A stretch of 64,000 bases of DNA. Origin: Mycolicibacterium chitae. Its GTDB lineage: Bacteria; Actinomycetota; Actinomycetes; Mycobacteriales; Mycobacteriaceae. The position numbers and the translations under genes are program-made. A model generated the notes under the pieces. The model saw nothing but the letters and a program-made list of their open reading frames with translations. It was not told the DNA's origin and ran no database searches. Of the stretch, positions 1-7,933 are shown piece by piece. Position 1 is the stretch's first letter; the number at the start of each line of letters is the position of its first letter. The DNA lies in contig NZ_LR134355.1 in the NCBI RefSeq assembly GCF_900637205.1, positions 1,240,001 to 1,304,000 of the forward strand. Direction: 5' to 3'.

Positions 1-1
1 C

Positions 2-100
2 TGCTTCCACCCCAGCCAGCAGAACATGTTCACCGGCCGCCTGACCCCGGCGATGCTCGACGACATCTTCACCGACGCCCGCCGCCGCGCCGGCATCTGA
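2..100 (+). CDS. udgB: Uracil-DNA glycosylase UdgB, C-terminal end (partial)
   Basis: Only the last 32 codons are in the window, and the frame is open from the left edge to TGA at 98-100. The tail includes [14 protein letters not shown], which matches the conserved C-terminal segment of family 5 uracil-DNA glycosylases of the mycobacterial UdgB type (base-excision repair of uracil and other deaminated bases). Gene order to the right (Ddn-like, HIT, amidase, cyclase) fits the Rv1259 neighbourhood, which supports the call. The catalytic N-terminal part and Fe-S cysteines lie outside the window. Confidence 0.75.
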   Translation, partial: CFHPSQQNMFTGRLTPAMLDDIFTDARRRAGI

Positions 101-122
101 GCGCCCGCATCTGAGCGATTTC

Positions 123-159
123 GGCGTGATCTCCCACGCTCACCGTGTGAGATCACGCC
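123..159 (+). terminator. Inverted repeat after udgB, probable terminator
   Basis: Perfect 11-bp arms GGCGTGATCTC (123-133) and GAGATCACGCC (149-159). A further CACG/CGTG pairing lies inside, so the RNA would form a long GC-rich hairpin 23 bases after the udgB stop. There is no U tract, which is usual for mycobacterial terminators. Confidence 0.5.
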
Positions 160-200
160 CAACTCGGAAGCAAACCGGGGTCCGCGGCGTTGGGAGAGCT

Positions 201-1250
201 ATGCGGCTCTCTGTCCTCGACCTCGTTCCCGTCCGTAGCGACCAGTCCACCTCCGATGCGCTGGCCGCCACGGTGCGGTTGGCGCAGGCCGCCGACCAGC
301 TGGGCTACACCCGCTACTGGGTGGCCGAACACCACAACATGCCCGCGGTGGCCGCCACCAGCCCGCCGGTGCTGCTCGCCTACCTCGCGGCCCAGACCAG
401 CCACATCCGGCTGGGCTCCGGCGGCGTCATGCTGCCCAACCACGCGCCACTGGCCGTCGCCGAGCAGTTCGCGCTGCTGGAGGCCGCCGCGCCGGGCCGC
501 ATCGACCTGGGGTTGGGCCGCGCGCCGGGCAGCGATCCGGTGACCTCGGTCGCGCTGCGCGGGCCCGCCGGCCGCGACGACTCCGACATCCAGAACTTCC
601 CGCAGTACCTCGATGAGGTCGCGGCCATGATGAGCCCCACCGGGGTCCGCGTCGAGTTGCCCGCGCATCTGGGCCGACCCGATTACATCCTCAAGGCCAC
701 CCCCGAGGCCGTCGGCGAGCCGCGGCTGTGGCTGCTGGGGTCCTCGATGTACTCGGCACACCTGGCCGCGGCCAAGGGATTGCCCTACGTCTTTGCCCAC
801 CACTTCTCCGGGCAGGGCACCGCGGAGGCCCTCGAGATCTACCGCAGCGAGTTCCAGCCCAGCGCGCTGACCGCCGAGCCGGTGACCTTCCTGACCGTCA
901 ACGCCTCGGTGGCCGCCACCCGCGAGGAGGCCGAAGCCCTGCTGCTGCCGCAGCTGCAGATGATGGCCCGGCTGCGCACGGGACAGCCGCTGCGCGCGCT
1001 GGATCTGGTCGAGGACGCCGAGGCTCAGCGGTCCACGCCGCAGGAGGAGGCGATCATCGCGGCCGGCCGGTCCAAGAGCATCGTCGGCACCCCGGCCGAG
1101 GCCGCCGAGCAGGTGCGCGCGCTGGCCGAGCAGTTCGGGGTCGACGAGGTGATGGTCAATCCGGTCGCCTCGGCGCGGCGGGGCACCGACCCGGCCACCG
1201 CCCCGGCCCGGGTGACGACGGTCGAATTGCTGGCCAAGGAACTGTTCTGA
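201..1250 (+). CDS. LLM-class flavin-dependent oxidoreductase
   Basis: A 349-residue bacterial luciferase-like (LLM) oxidoreductase with the usual TIM-barrel flavin-binding family features. Near the N-terminus are the family segments YWVAEHHNMPAVAATSP and RLGSGGVMLPNHAPLAVAEQ, followed by GRIDLGLGRAPGSDP. Such proteins use FMNH2 or, in mycobacteria, often F420H2 to oxidise or reduce small organic substrates; the substrate cannot be told here. I chose the ATG at 201 because a GGGAGAG ribosome-binding site precedes it and the family N-terminus (MRLSVLDLVPV) starts there; the upstream in-frame extension crosses the hairpin after udgB. Confidence 0.85.
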   Translation: MRLSVLDLVPVRSDQSTSDALAATVRLAQAADQLGYTRYWVAEHHNMPAVAATSPPVLLAYLAAQTSHIRLGSGGVMLPNHAPLAVAEQFALLEAAAPGRIDLGLGRAPGSDPVTSVALRGPAGRDDSDIQNFPQYLDEVAAMMSPTGVRVELPAHLGRPDYILKATPEAVGEPRLWLLGSSMYSAHLAAAKGLPYVFAHHFSGQGTAEALEIYRSEFQPSALTAEPVTFLTVNASVAATREEAEALLLPQLQMMARLRTGQPLRALDLVEDAEAQRSTPQEEAIIAAGRSKSIVGTPAEAAEQVRALAEQFGVDEVMVNPVASARRGTDPATAPARVTTVELLAKELF

Positions 1251-1251
1251 G

Positions 1252-1692
1252 CTAAGGCGTCAGGACGACGATCGGGATCGGCCTGCTGGTGCGCTTCTGA
1301 TACTCCCGGTACATGCCGCGGTTGTTGTCGTTGACGACGTCCCACAGCCGCGCGTAGTCCGGGTCGTCGGGCCCGACGATGCGGGCGGTGACGCCGAACC
1401 GCCGCGGCCCGACGTTGATCTCCACCTGCGGTTGCTTCTTGAGGTTGAAGTACCAGCCGGGCGCCTTGGGGCTGCCGCCGCGGGAGGCCACCACCAGGTA
1501 GTTGTTGCCGTCGTTGGCGTAGCTCAGCGACGTGGTGCGCGGCTGCCCGGTCTTGGCGCCCACGGTGTGCAGCAGCAGCGCCGGGGCGAACCCGGGCAGC
1601 CGGTGTCCGATCCAGCCGCGGCTCTTCTGGTAGACGGTGTCGTGCACGCCGAGGAACAGGACCAGATACTTCTCCAGGCGGGATTGGCTCAT
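1252..1692 (-). CDS. Ddn-like F420-dependent nitroreductase-family protein
   Basis: A 146-residue protein of the deazaflavin(F420)-dependent nitroreductase family, the split-beta-barrel group that includes M. tuberculosis Ddn and Rv1261c. The family pattern is clear: LLLHTVGAKTGQPRTTSLSY, then a K-x-PGWYFNLKKQPQVEI segment, and a YREYQKRTSRPIPIVVL tail. These enzymes transfer hydride from F420H2, for example to quinones. The ATG at 1692 follows the stop of the upstream HIT gene by 4 bp, so the two form one transcription unit, as in the Rv1262c-Rv1261c pair. Longer in-frame starts would run into the HIT gene. Confidence 0.85.
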   Translation of the reverse strand: MSQSRLEKYLVLFLGVHDTVYQKSRGWIGHRLPGFAPALLLHTVGAKTGQPRTTSLSYANDGNNYLVVASRGGSPKAPGWYFNLKKQPQVEINVGPRRFGVTARIVGPDDPDYARLWDVVNDNNRGMYREYQKRTSRPIPIVVLTP

Positions 1693-1696
1693 TCGT

Positions 1697-2122
1697 TCAG
1701 TCTGGCAGCAGCGCCAGCGCGTCCCGCAGAATCTGGGCGGTCGCCTCACGGTCGGGATCGCGGCGCACCACCAGTCCCTTGGCGAACGACAGCTTGTCGC
1801 CGTCCTGCCGCGGCGCCACGTGCAGGTGGATGTGGAACACGCTCTGGAACGCGGCCTTGCCGTCGTTGATGACGACGTTGTTGCCGTCCGCGTGCAACCC
1901 GGAGGCCCGCGCGGCCCGGGCGATTCGCTGCCCGAGCCGCGCCATCCCGGCCACCGTGTCGGCCGGGGTGTCGGTCAGGTCGACGTGGTGGCGCCTGGGC
2001 AGCACCAGCGTGTGGCCGCGCACGATGGGCCGGATATCGAGGATGGCCACGAAGTCGTCGTCCTCGTGGACTCGGACCGCCGGGGCGGTGCCGGCCACGA
2101 TGTCGCAGAACACGCAAGACAT
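1697..2122 (-). CDS. HIT-family nucleotide-binding protein
   Basis: A 141-residue histidine-triad protein. The N-terminal CVFC pair (residues 3-6) fits the zinc-binding pair of the HINT/Hit-like branch, and HIHLHV near residue 98 is the catalytic histidine triad. Such proteins hydrolyse nucleoside phosphoramidates or related nucleotides through a nucleotidyl-histidine intermediate. It is first in a two-gene unit with the Ddn-like gene and corresponds to Rv1262c. A -10 box six bases before the ATG suggests a leaderless transcript. Confidence 0.88.
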   Translation of the reverse strand: MSCVFCDIVAGTAPAVRVHEDDDFVAILDIRPIVRGHTLVLPRRHHVDLTDTPADTVAGMARLGQRIARAARASGLHADGNNVVINDGKAAFQSVFHIHLHVAPRQDGDKLSFAKGLVVRRDPDREATAQILRDALALLPD

Positions 2123-2128
2123 CCCGCC

Positions 2129-2134
2129 ACGGTA
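2129..2134 (-). promoter_or_regulatory. -10 box of the HIT gene (leaderless)
   Basis: On the minus strand TACCGT lies six nucleotides before the ATG at 2122. This TANNNT box and spacing are typical of mycobacterial leaderless promoters, where the transcript begins at the start codon. Confidence 0.45.
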
Positions 2135-2155
2135 GCGGCTCGGTGTTCTTCACAG

Positions 2156-2635
2156 CTAAGCCAGATTCTCCTGGGCCCACTGCGCCAGCCGCCGGTCGCG
2201 TTCGGCCGCGTCGACGTCCTCTACCCGGGTCATCACCGTCCAGCGCAGACCGAAGGGATCCACCAGCGACGCGAACCGGTCACCGGTGACGAACGTGTGC
2301 AGTTCCTCGCGGACGGTGGCGCCGGATTGCCTGGCCCGTTCGACGACCGCGTCGACGTCGGGACAGTACAGCGTCATCGACTGGGTGACGGTCTCCGAGC
2401 GGTCCGGGGCGCGCAACCCGTACTGCGGGTTCGGGTCACCCAGCTGCAGCCGGCCGTGCCCGAAATCCAGTTCGGCGTGGGCGATTACGGTGCCGTCGCC
2501 GCCTGGGGCGGCCATCTTCTCCACCAGCTGCGCCCCGAACACCGAGGTGTAGAAGTCGATCGCGGCGGCGGCGCCCTCGATCGCGAGGAACGGGGTGAGG
2601 CTGGTGTATCCGGCGGGGATGGGATTGACGGTCAT
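2156..2635 (-). CDS. VOC-superfamily (PhnB/glyoxalase-like) protein
   Basis: A 159-residue single-domain protein of the vicinal-oxygen-chelate fold, closest in pattern to PhnB-type proteins: ...YTSLTPFLAIEGAAAAIDFY near the start, HAELDFGHGRLQLGD in the middle, and FGDRFASLVDPFG-like text (GDRFASLVDPFGLRW) near the end. Function cannot be assigned beyond the fold; family members bind metals or small hydrophobic ligands. It is divergent from the AraC-type regulator, with only 28 bp between starts, so it may be a target of that regulator. I start it at the ATG at 2635 rather than at long upstream extensions overlapping the AraC gene. Confidence 0.8.
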   Translation of the reverse strand: MTVNPIPAGYTSLTPFLAIEGAAAAIDFYTSVFGAQLVEKMAAPGGDGTVIAHAELDFGHGRLQLGDPNPQYGLRAPDRSETVTQSMTLYCPDVDAVVERARQSGATVREELHTFVTGDRFASLVDPFGLRWTVMTRVEDVDAAERDRRLAQWAQENLA

Positions 2636-2650
2636 GCCACCCGAGTTTTC

Positions 2651-2656
2651 TAGGCT
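2651..2656 (+). promoter_or_regulatory. -10 box of the AraC-type gene (leaderless)
   Basis: TAGGCT lies seven nucleotides before the GTG at 2664. The spacing fits a leaderless transcript and decides the start against the in-frame ATG at 2634, which overlaps the start of the divergent VOC gene. Confidence 0.5.
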
Positions 2657-2663
2657 GACCCCC

Positions 2664-3506
2664 GTGTCGGATTGGAAAAGCGCGCCAGCCGTGCGACCGC
2701 AGCGCGGGGTGGTCGGTCGGGTCGGGTCGGCCGCGGCGTTCGATCTGCAGCGCTGGGCACCGTCGTCGGCAGCCGCGGAGTTCGTCGAGCATTTCTGGTC
2801 GGTCAGCTGGGATCTGGCCGAGACGGAGTCGTTCGACAGCACGGTGATCACGTTCCCGGCCGTACACCTCACCCACGAGTGGGGCACCGACTCGCCGCGA
2901 CACGGCCACGCGTTGCCCGCGACCCTCATCCACGGCGTCGTGCCGGAGGTGTTCACCACGACGATCCGGGGCCGCGGCCAGGTGGTCGGTGCGCGCTTTC
3001 GCGCGGGTGGGTTCGCGGCCCGCTTCGGCCGCGACGCCGCCCAGTACACCGGGCGCATCCTCGCGGCGGATGCCGAACTGTTCGGCGCCCCAGTGCAGCT
3101 GACCGACGACCGCGGGCAGGCCGCGGCCCGGCTGGACGAGCTGATCGCGCAGAACCCGACCGGGCCGGACCCGACCTATCGGGCGTTGAGCGCCCTGCTG
3201 GATCGGCTGCGCGAGGACAACGACGTGCAGCGGGTGGCGCAGGTGATGGACCTGGCGCCGTGGAGTGCGCGCACCACGCAGCGCGTCTTCCGGCGTTACG
3301 TGGGCATGCCCGCCAAATGGGTGCTGTGTCGGTACCGGTTGCAGCAGGCCGCGCTGGACATCGAGACCGAACCCGGCGTGGATCTGGCCGATCTGGCGGC
3401 CCGGCTCGGCTGGTACGACCAGGCACATTTCACCAATGACTTCCGGGCCATGCTGGGGTGCACCCCCGGCCAGTACGCCGCCCGACACGGTCTGCCCGCC
3501 GAATAA
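2664..3506 (+). CDS. AraC-family transcriptional regulator
   Basis: A 280-residue regulator. The C-terminal third is an AraC/XylS helix-turn-helix: RTTQRVFRRYVGMPAKWVL, then RLQQAALDI and LADLAARLGWYDQAHFTNDF, ending in the conserved LGCTPGQYA. The N-terminal part resembles DUF6597-type sensor domains (RGQVVGARFRAGGFAARFG) seen in actinobacterial AraC proteins. It is divergent from the VOC gene, a common arrangement in which the regulator controls the neighbour. The effector is unknown. Start is the GTG at 2664, supported by the -10 box. Confidence 0.88.
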   Translation: MSDWKSAPAVRPQRGVVGRVGSAAAFDLQRWAPSSAAAEFVEHFWSVSWDLAETESFDSTVITFPAVHLTHEWGTDSPRHGHALPATLIHGVVPEVFTTTIRGRGQVVGARFRAGGFAARFGRDAAQYTGRILAADAELFGAPVQLTDDRGQAAARLDELIAQNPTGPDPTYRALSALLDRLREDNDVQRVAQVMDLAPWSARTTQRVFRRYVGMPAKWVLCRYRLQQAALDIETEPGVDLADLAARLGWYDQAHFTNDFRAMLGCTPGQYAARHGLPAE

Positions 3507-3512
3507 AGTCGA

Positions 3513-3518
3513 TATCCT
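3513..3518 (+). promoter_or_regulatory. -10 box of the amidase gene (leaderless)
   Basis: TATCCT ends six nucleotides before the ATG at 3525, consistent with a transcript that starts at the initiation codon. Confidence 0.45.
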
Positions 3519-3524
3519 GCGGTC

Positions 3525-4922
3525 ATGGACTCCATCGAGCTGGCGTTCGCCGGTGCCGCCGAACAGGCCCGCCTGCTCGCCGCGGGTACGGTGACCGCGC
3601 CCGCGCTCACCGACCTGTACCTGGAACGCATCGCCCGGATCGACCCCGAACTGCGTTCGTACCGCGTGGTTTTCGCCGATGCCGCCCGCCGGCAGGCTGC
3701 GGCCGCGCAGGAGCGCCTCGACGCCGGCGAGCGGTTGCCGCTGCTCGGGGTGCCCGTCGCGGTCAAGGACGATGTCGACGTCGCCGAGGCCACCACCACC
3801 TACGGCAGCTCCGCCCACGGCCCCGCGCCGACCAAGGACGCCGAGGTGATCCGGCTGCTGCGCGAGGCCGGCGCGGTGATCCTGGGCAAGACCGCGGTCC
3901 CGGAGATGATGATCTGGCCGTTCACCGAGACGGTGACGTTCGGGGCCACGCACAACCCGTGGGACATCTCCTACACGCCGGGGGGCAGCAGCGGTGGCAG
4001 CGCGGCCGCGGTGGCCGCGGGCCTGGCGCCCATGGCGCTGGGTTCCGACGGGGCCGGTTCTATCCGCATCCCGGCCAGTTGGTGCGGGCTGTTCGGGATC
4101 AAGCCGCAGCGCGATCGGGTGCCGCTGGCCCCGCACGATGACGCGTGGTGCGGCATGGTCAGCAACGGACCGTTGACCCGCACCGTCGAGGACGCGGCGT
4201 TGTTCCTCGACGTCACCTGCGACAAGGCGATGCCCGGGCCCGAGGGCGGGTTCGTCGGCGCGGCGTCGCGGCCGCCGAACCGGCTGCGAATCGCGTTGAC
4301 GACCAAGGTTCCTCCGCTGGTGACGGCCCGGGTCAGCGCCGAGCACGCCGCCGCGGTCCACCAGGCCGGCCGGTTGCTGCGCGAACTCGGCCACGACGTG
4401 GTGTTCCGCGACATCGACTACCCGCGCACCGCGGTGTACGGGCAGGTGCTGCCGCGGTATCTGCGTGGCATCTACGACGACGTGCGGGTGCTGCCGCATC
4501 AGGAGCGCCTCGATTCCCGCACGCGCGGGATGGCCCGGATCGGCCGGATGTTCTCCGACGCCCGGATCGCCAAGATCCGCGCCGCTGAGGCCGATTTCGC
4601 CGCCCGGGTGCAGGCCATCTTCGACGACGTGGACGTGGTGATCACGCCGGGTACCGCGACCGGTCCGTCGCGGGTGGGCGCCTACCGCCGCCTCGGTGCG
4701 GTCTCCACCCTGGCGCTGGTGGTGGCGCGGGTACCGTTCCAGGCGGCGTTCAATGCGACGGGTCAGCCCGTCGCGGTGGTGCCCTGGGGTCTGGACCGCG
4801 CCGGGCTACCGTTGTCGATCCAGTTGGTGGGCAGGCCCTTTGACGAGGCGACGCTGTTGTCGTTGGCCGCCGAGATCGAGGCCGACCGCCCGTGGGCCGA
4901 CCGCCGCCCCGCCCTCAGCTGA
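3525..4922 (+). CDS. amiB2: Amidase-signature enzyme (AmiB2-like)
   Basis: A 465-residue amidase-signature hydrolase. The Ser-cisSer-Lys triad is visible: K81 in PVAVKDD, the cis-serine in GGSSGGSAAAVAAG (about 154-166), and S179 in GSDGAGSIRIPAS. Length and position (between a Ddn/HIT pair and an adenylyl cyclase) match Rv1263, annotated as AmiB2. Family members cleave carboxamide bonds (aliphatic or aryl amides, Glu/Asp-tRNA amides in GatA); the physiological amide is not evident. It lacks a signal peptide and should be cytosolic. No GatB/GatC lies nearby, so it is not the GatA subunit. Confidence 0.88.
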   Translation: MDSIELAFAGAAEQARLLAAGTVTAPALTDLYLERIARIDPELRSYRVVFADAARRQAAAAQERLDAGERLPLLGVPVAVKDDVDVAEATTTYGSSAHGPAPTKDAEVIRLLREAGAVILGKTAVPEMMIWPFTETVTFGATHNPWDISYTPGGSSGGSAAAVAAGLAPMALGSDGAGSIRIPASWCGLFGIKPQRDRVPLAPHDDAWCGMVSNGPLTRTVEDAALFLDVTCDKAMPGPEGGFVGAASRPPNRLRIALTTKVPPLVTARVSAEHAAAVHQAGRLLRELGHDVVFRDIDYPRTAVYGQVLPRYLRGIYDDVRVLPHQERLDSRTRGMARIGRMFSDARIAKIRAAEADFAARVQAIFDDVDVVITPGTATGPSRVGAYRRLGAVSTLALVVARVPFQAAFNATGQPVAVVPWGLDRAGLPLSIQLVGRPFDEATLLSLAAEIEADRPWADRRPALS

Positions 4923-4948
4923 CCCACCCCCTCCAGCTGACCCACCCC
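4916..4948 (+). repeat. Two tandem 18-bp units across the amidase stop
   Basis: CAGCTGACCCACCCC occurs at 4916-4930 and again at 4934-4948, period 18 bp. The first copy includes the amidase TGA stop. The unit length is a multiple of three, but it sits at and past the stop, so it adds nothing to the protein. Confidence 0.7.
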
Positions 4949-4952
4949 CTTT

Positions 4953-5020
4953 TGGCGCGAAGGTGCGCGTCCGCGGCCGACACGCCGCAGAATTCCCGTG
5001 GTCTGCGCACCCTCGCGCCA
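4953..5020. terminator. Long inverted repeat between convergent genes
   Basis: Arms TGGCGCGAAGGTGCGC (4953-4968) and GCGCACCCTCGCGCCA (5005-5020) pair over 16 bp with one mismatch, around a 36-nt loop. It lies between the 3' ends of the amidase and the glycosylase, so it may end transcription from both sides. Confidence 0.5.
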
Positions 5021-5028
5021 GGAAATCC

Positions 5029-5535
5029 TCAGCCGAGCACCGCGGTCCGCCACGCCGCCAGCTTCGTCTCGAACGCCACGGTGTGCGCCGGGCTCGTCGA
5101 CGGCAACCGCGTATACGTCACGTCCGCGGTCACCGACACCAGGCGGCGGTAGTTCGCCTCGGCCGCACCGCCGGTGAAGAACACCCGCTCGATCGTCGGA
5201 TGCGAGGCGTAGAACGCGGCAAAGTCGTTGGCCACCATGCTGTCTCGCTCGACGGAGGAATCCAGGCTGCCGGGTCGACGGCAGAACACCAACACATCCC
5301 AGACCGCGTAGCCAGCGGCCATCAGCGCCGCGGCGCGCTGTTCGTAAGGTGCGGCGGCGTCGAACCCGCACAGCTGGGCCATGATCGGCCAGAACGCGTT
5401 GCGCGGATTACCGTAGTACTGCTGGCGCTGCAGCGACAGCACGCTGGGCGCATTACCCAGAAACAGCACCCGCGCGCCGGGGCGCACCAGCGGGGCAAAT
5501 CCCACCACGTCCGGTCCGCGCACCGATTCCGACAT
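5029..5535 (-). CDS. Uracil/hypoxanthine-DNA glycosylase (Mug/HDG-like)
   Basis: A 168-residue protein of the uracil-DNA-glycosylase superfamily. The first motif, LFLGNAPSVLSLQRQQYYG followed by NPRNAFWPIM, and the late LPSTSPAHT motif match family 6 (hypoxanthine-DNA glycosylase, DNA-deoxyinosine glycosylase) better than classical Mug. It likely removes deaminated bases (hypoxanthine or uracil) at the first step of base excision repair. The ATG at 5535 is preferred because the alternative ATG at 5547 and longer starts overlap the divergent cyclase promoter. It is the second base-excision glycosylase in the window besides UdgB. Confidence 0.8.
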   Translation of the reverse strand: MSESVRGPDVVGFAPLVRPGARVLFLGNAPSVLSLQRQQYYGNPRNAFWPIMAQLCGFDAAAPYEQRAAALMAAGYAVWDVLVFCRRPGSLDSSVERDSMVANDFAAFYASHPTIERVFFTGGAAEANYRRLVSVTADVTYTRLPSTSPAHTVAFETKLAAWRTAVLG

Positions 5536-5553
5536 CCCCGAAATCATGCACGG

Positions 5554-5559
5554 TACGTT
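5554..5559 (+). promoter_or_regulatory. -10 box deciding the cyclase start
   Basis: TACGTT lies seven nucleotides before the GTG at 5567, the usual leaderless spacing. It favours GTG 5567 over the ATG at 5546, which would place the promoter inside the gene. Confidence 0.5.
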
Positions 5560-5566
5560 GAGCACT

Positions 5567-6682
5567 GTGCAGGTGGACCCGCGGATCGAAGCCTCCGGGC
5601 TGTTGGACGGCCTCGACGGCAGCGCGCGCGCCGAACGCGCGGAACTGATCTCTTGGATGCTGACCGAGGGCTTCTCCGTCGAGCACCTGCGCGGATCCTT
5701 CTCGCCGATGCTGCTGGCCTCCCGCCGCCTGATCGGCGACGACGCCACCTACGTGTCCATTCGTCAGATCGCTGAGCAGACCGGGATGGAGATCGACCTG
5801 GTGCGACGGGCGTTGCGCGCGTTCGGTCTGCCCAATGTCGATGATCCCGACGAGCAGGTGTACCTGCGGGCCGACGGCGCGGCCCTGATGCACACCGCGC
5901 GGTTCCTCGAGATGGGCTTCGATGCGGAGGATCTGCTGCACGCCACTCGCATCCTGTCCGAGGGGTTGTCCAACGCTGCCGAGGTGATGCGCTACGCCGC
6001 GTTGGCGGCCGTATTGAAGCCCGGCGCAACGGAACTCGACATCGCCCGCGGGACCGAGCAGGTGGTTTCGCAGGCCGCGCCGCTGCTGGGGCCGATGATC
6101 GAGGACATGCTGCTGGTGGCCCTGCGGCACGCCATGGAGACCGAGGCCGTCAACGCCTCCGAACGGGTCTCGGGCACACCGCTGCCCGGCGCGCGGATGA
6201 TCGCGGTGGCCTTCGCCGACCTCGTCGGCTTCACCCGCCTGGGTGAGGACGTGGAGCCCGCCGAACTGGAACGGCTGGCGCACCGGCTGGCGATGATGGC
6301 CCGCGATGTCGCGCAGCCGCCGGTGCGGTTCGTCAAGGCGATCGGCGACGCCGTCATGCTGGTCTGTCCGGAACCGGAACCGCTGCTGCGGGCGCTGCTC
6401 GACCTCGCGGGTGCCGCCGAGGCCGACGCCGAGTTCCCGCGGCTGCGCCTCGGGATGTCCTACGGCGAGGCGGTCAGCCGCGCGGGGGACTGGTTCGGCG
6501 GTTCGGTGAACCTGGCCAGCCGGGTGACCGGCGCGGCGCGGCCCGGCGCGGTGCTGGTGGCCGAACAAGCGCAGGAGGCGATCGGCGACGTCGACGGGAT
6601 CCGCTGGTCGTTCGTCGGGGCCCGGCACCTCAAGGGAATCCGGGGCGACACCAAGCTGTTTCGCGCCCGGCCGGCCGACTAG
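5567..6682 (+). CDS. Class III adenylyl cyclase, Rv1264 type
   Basis: A 371-residue cytosolic class III nucleotide cyclase making cAMP. The N-terminal ~190 residues (helical, no membrane spans) correspond to the regulatory domain of M. tuberculosis Rv1264, known to autoinhibit in a pH-dependent way. The catalytic domain shows the metal-binding Asp in FADLVGFTRLG, the substrate-selecting Lys and second Asp in FVKAIGDAVMLV, and the transition-state Asn/Arg in NLASRVTGAARPG. All catalytic residues appear present, so a homodimer should be active. The last gene end touches the convergent AIM24 gene with 2 bp between stops. Start chosen by the leaderless promoter. Confidence 0.9.
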   Translation: MQVDPRIEASGLLDGLDGSARAERAELISWMLTEGFSVEHLRGSFSPMLLASRRLIGDDATYVSIRQIAEQTGMEIDLVRRALRAFGLPNVDDPDEQVYLRADGAALMHTARFLEMGFDAEDLLHATRILSEGLSNAAEVMRYAALAAVLKPGATELDIARGTEQVVSQAAPLLGPMIEDMLLVALRHAMETEAVNASERVSGTPLPGARMIAVAFADLVGFTRLGEDVEPAELERLAHRLAMMARDVAQPPVRFVKAIGDAVMLVCPEPEPLLRALLDLAGAAEADAEFPRLRLGMSYGEAVSRAGDWFGGSVNLASRVTGAARPGAVLVAEQAQEAIGDVDGIRWSFVGARHLKGIRGDTKLFRARPAD

Positions 6683-6684
6683 GA

Positions 6685-7539
6685 CTACTGGGTCGGCACG
6701 ACGGGGGCGCCCTCCGAGGGCTGCACGATGACGAATCCGCTGCCGTGGAACGCCACCTGCAGGGCTTCGCCGGAGCCGCGCCCGATCAGCGCGCCGGCCT
6801 TGAAGCTGGTCTTCAGCTGGGTCTGCAGATTCGCCGACCACGCCACCACGGCGTCGGTGTCGGCGAAGGTCGGCGCCTCGGCGGCGTCGAGCACCACCGG
6901 CGGCCCATCGGTGGTCAACGCGACCCAGCCGGTGCCGCGCAGCGTCGTGTTGAACAGCCCGCCGGTGGCGATGCTGCCGCCCCGCACGCGCTCGATGTTC
7001 CAGTCCAGGCTGCTGGAGAACGCCAACACGTTCTTCCCGCTGATCGACAGCCCGGTGTTGGACAGCTGCAGCAGGTGCACGTCGCAGGCCCGGTCGGCCA
7101 GGAACACGTCGCCCTGGCCCTGGCAGCGCATCAGCGGCAGACCCTCGCCGGTGAACGCCTTCTTGATGAACCGCGACGCCCCGCCGCCCTCGAACGCGAA
7201 GTCGACGTTGCCCTGGTAGGCGACCATCGAACCCTGCCGGGCCATGAAGGGCTCGCCGAGGCGCACCCGCAGCATCCTGGGGTTCTGGTTGGCGATCGGG
7301 GTCCCGGATTTCTCGGCGAAGCGCCCGTCGACCAGGTTGCCGGAGATCCCGGCGAAACCGTCCTGCGCAGGGACGGCCTGCGCAGCGGGCGCGGCCTCGG
7401 TCTGCTGCGGTGCGGGCGGCGCCCCGAGCGGCACCTGGTGCACCTGCCCCTGATGGGAGACCTGGTCGGTCCAGTTCTGCCCGTCCCACCAGCGGTACTC
7501 GAAGCGGCCTTCGGGATCCGGATGCCATTGGCCTGCCAT
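6685..7539 (-). CDS. DUF2510 plus AIM24-domain protein
   Basis: A 284-residue two-part protein. Residues about 4-25 (WHPDPEGRFEYRWWDGQNWT) form a DUF2510 motif, a short tryptophan-rich module common in actinobacterial membrane-associated proteins. After a Pro/Ala/Gln linker (about 35-65) comes an AIM24 (DUF124, TIGR00266-like) beta-rich domain. No enzyme motif, signal peptide or membrane span is visible, and the role is unknown. A clear AGGAGGG ribosome-binding site precedes the ATG at 7539. It is divergent from the small membrane protein gene at 7624. Confidence 0.8.
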   Translation of the reverse strand: MAGQWHPDPEGRFEYRWWDGQNWTDQVSHQGQVHQVPLGAPPAPQQTEAAPAAQAVPAQDGFAGISGNLVDGRFAEKSGTPIANQNPRMLRVRLGEPFMARQGSMVAYQGNVDFAFEGGGASRFIKKAFTGEGLPLMRCQGQGDVFLADRACDVHLLQLSNTGLSISGKNVLAFSSSLDWNIERVRGGSIATGGLFNTTLRGTGWVALTTDGPPVVLDAAEAPTFADTDAVVAWSANLQTQLKTSFKAGALIGRGSGEALQVAFHGSGFVIVQPSEGAPVVPTQ

Positions 7540-7623
7540 GTCAGCCCTCCTGAATCGGTCGGTAGGGCCCACAGTAAAGGTGGATCGTTGCCGAACGCAG
7601 GCCAAGCACGCATCCTGGAGGGC

Positions 7624-7827
7624 ATGGCAGCTAAGGAAATCGACCGCAACCGGGCAAACAGCGCGCTCGAGGTCATCAAGCAGCATCCGGGGATGGTGTT
7701 GTTCCTCGCGTCCCCGGCGCTCATCGTGTTGGCGGTGGTGTGGTTCGCGGCCTCGCCGGGCTGGGCGATCCTGCTGCTGATCACCTTCGTGGCGGCCGGG
7801 GGCGCCGCGGTGTTGCTCAAGCGCTGA
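7624..7827 (+). CDS. Small two-span membrane protein
   Basis: A 67-residue protein with a charged N-terminus (AKEIDRNRANSALEVIKQH) and two predicted hydrophobic segments (about 24-43 and 46-64) ending in LLKR. A GGAGGGC ribosome-binding site sits directly before the ATG, and codon use fits the genome. I do not recognise a function. Its compact hairpin-in-membrane layout is like many small actinobacterial membrane proteins that modulate larger partners. Confidence 0.65.
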   Translation: MAAKEIDRNRANSALEVIKQHPGMVLFLASPALIVLAVVWFAASPGWAILLLITFVAAGGAAVLLKR

Positions 7828-7933
7828 GTTCGCCCACACAGCCCAAAGTTGCCTTGTTGTACGCATCGCCCGAGTGGACCCGCGCACACCCCAACTCTCG
7901 GCGACGGTACTGGGACCACGGATCGCGCCGGGC

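Noticed and set aside
2156..3058. Long 300-codon version of the VOC protein
   Set aside because: The N-terminal half would be antisense to the AraC gene; family length is met from ATG 2635.
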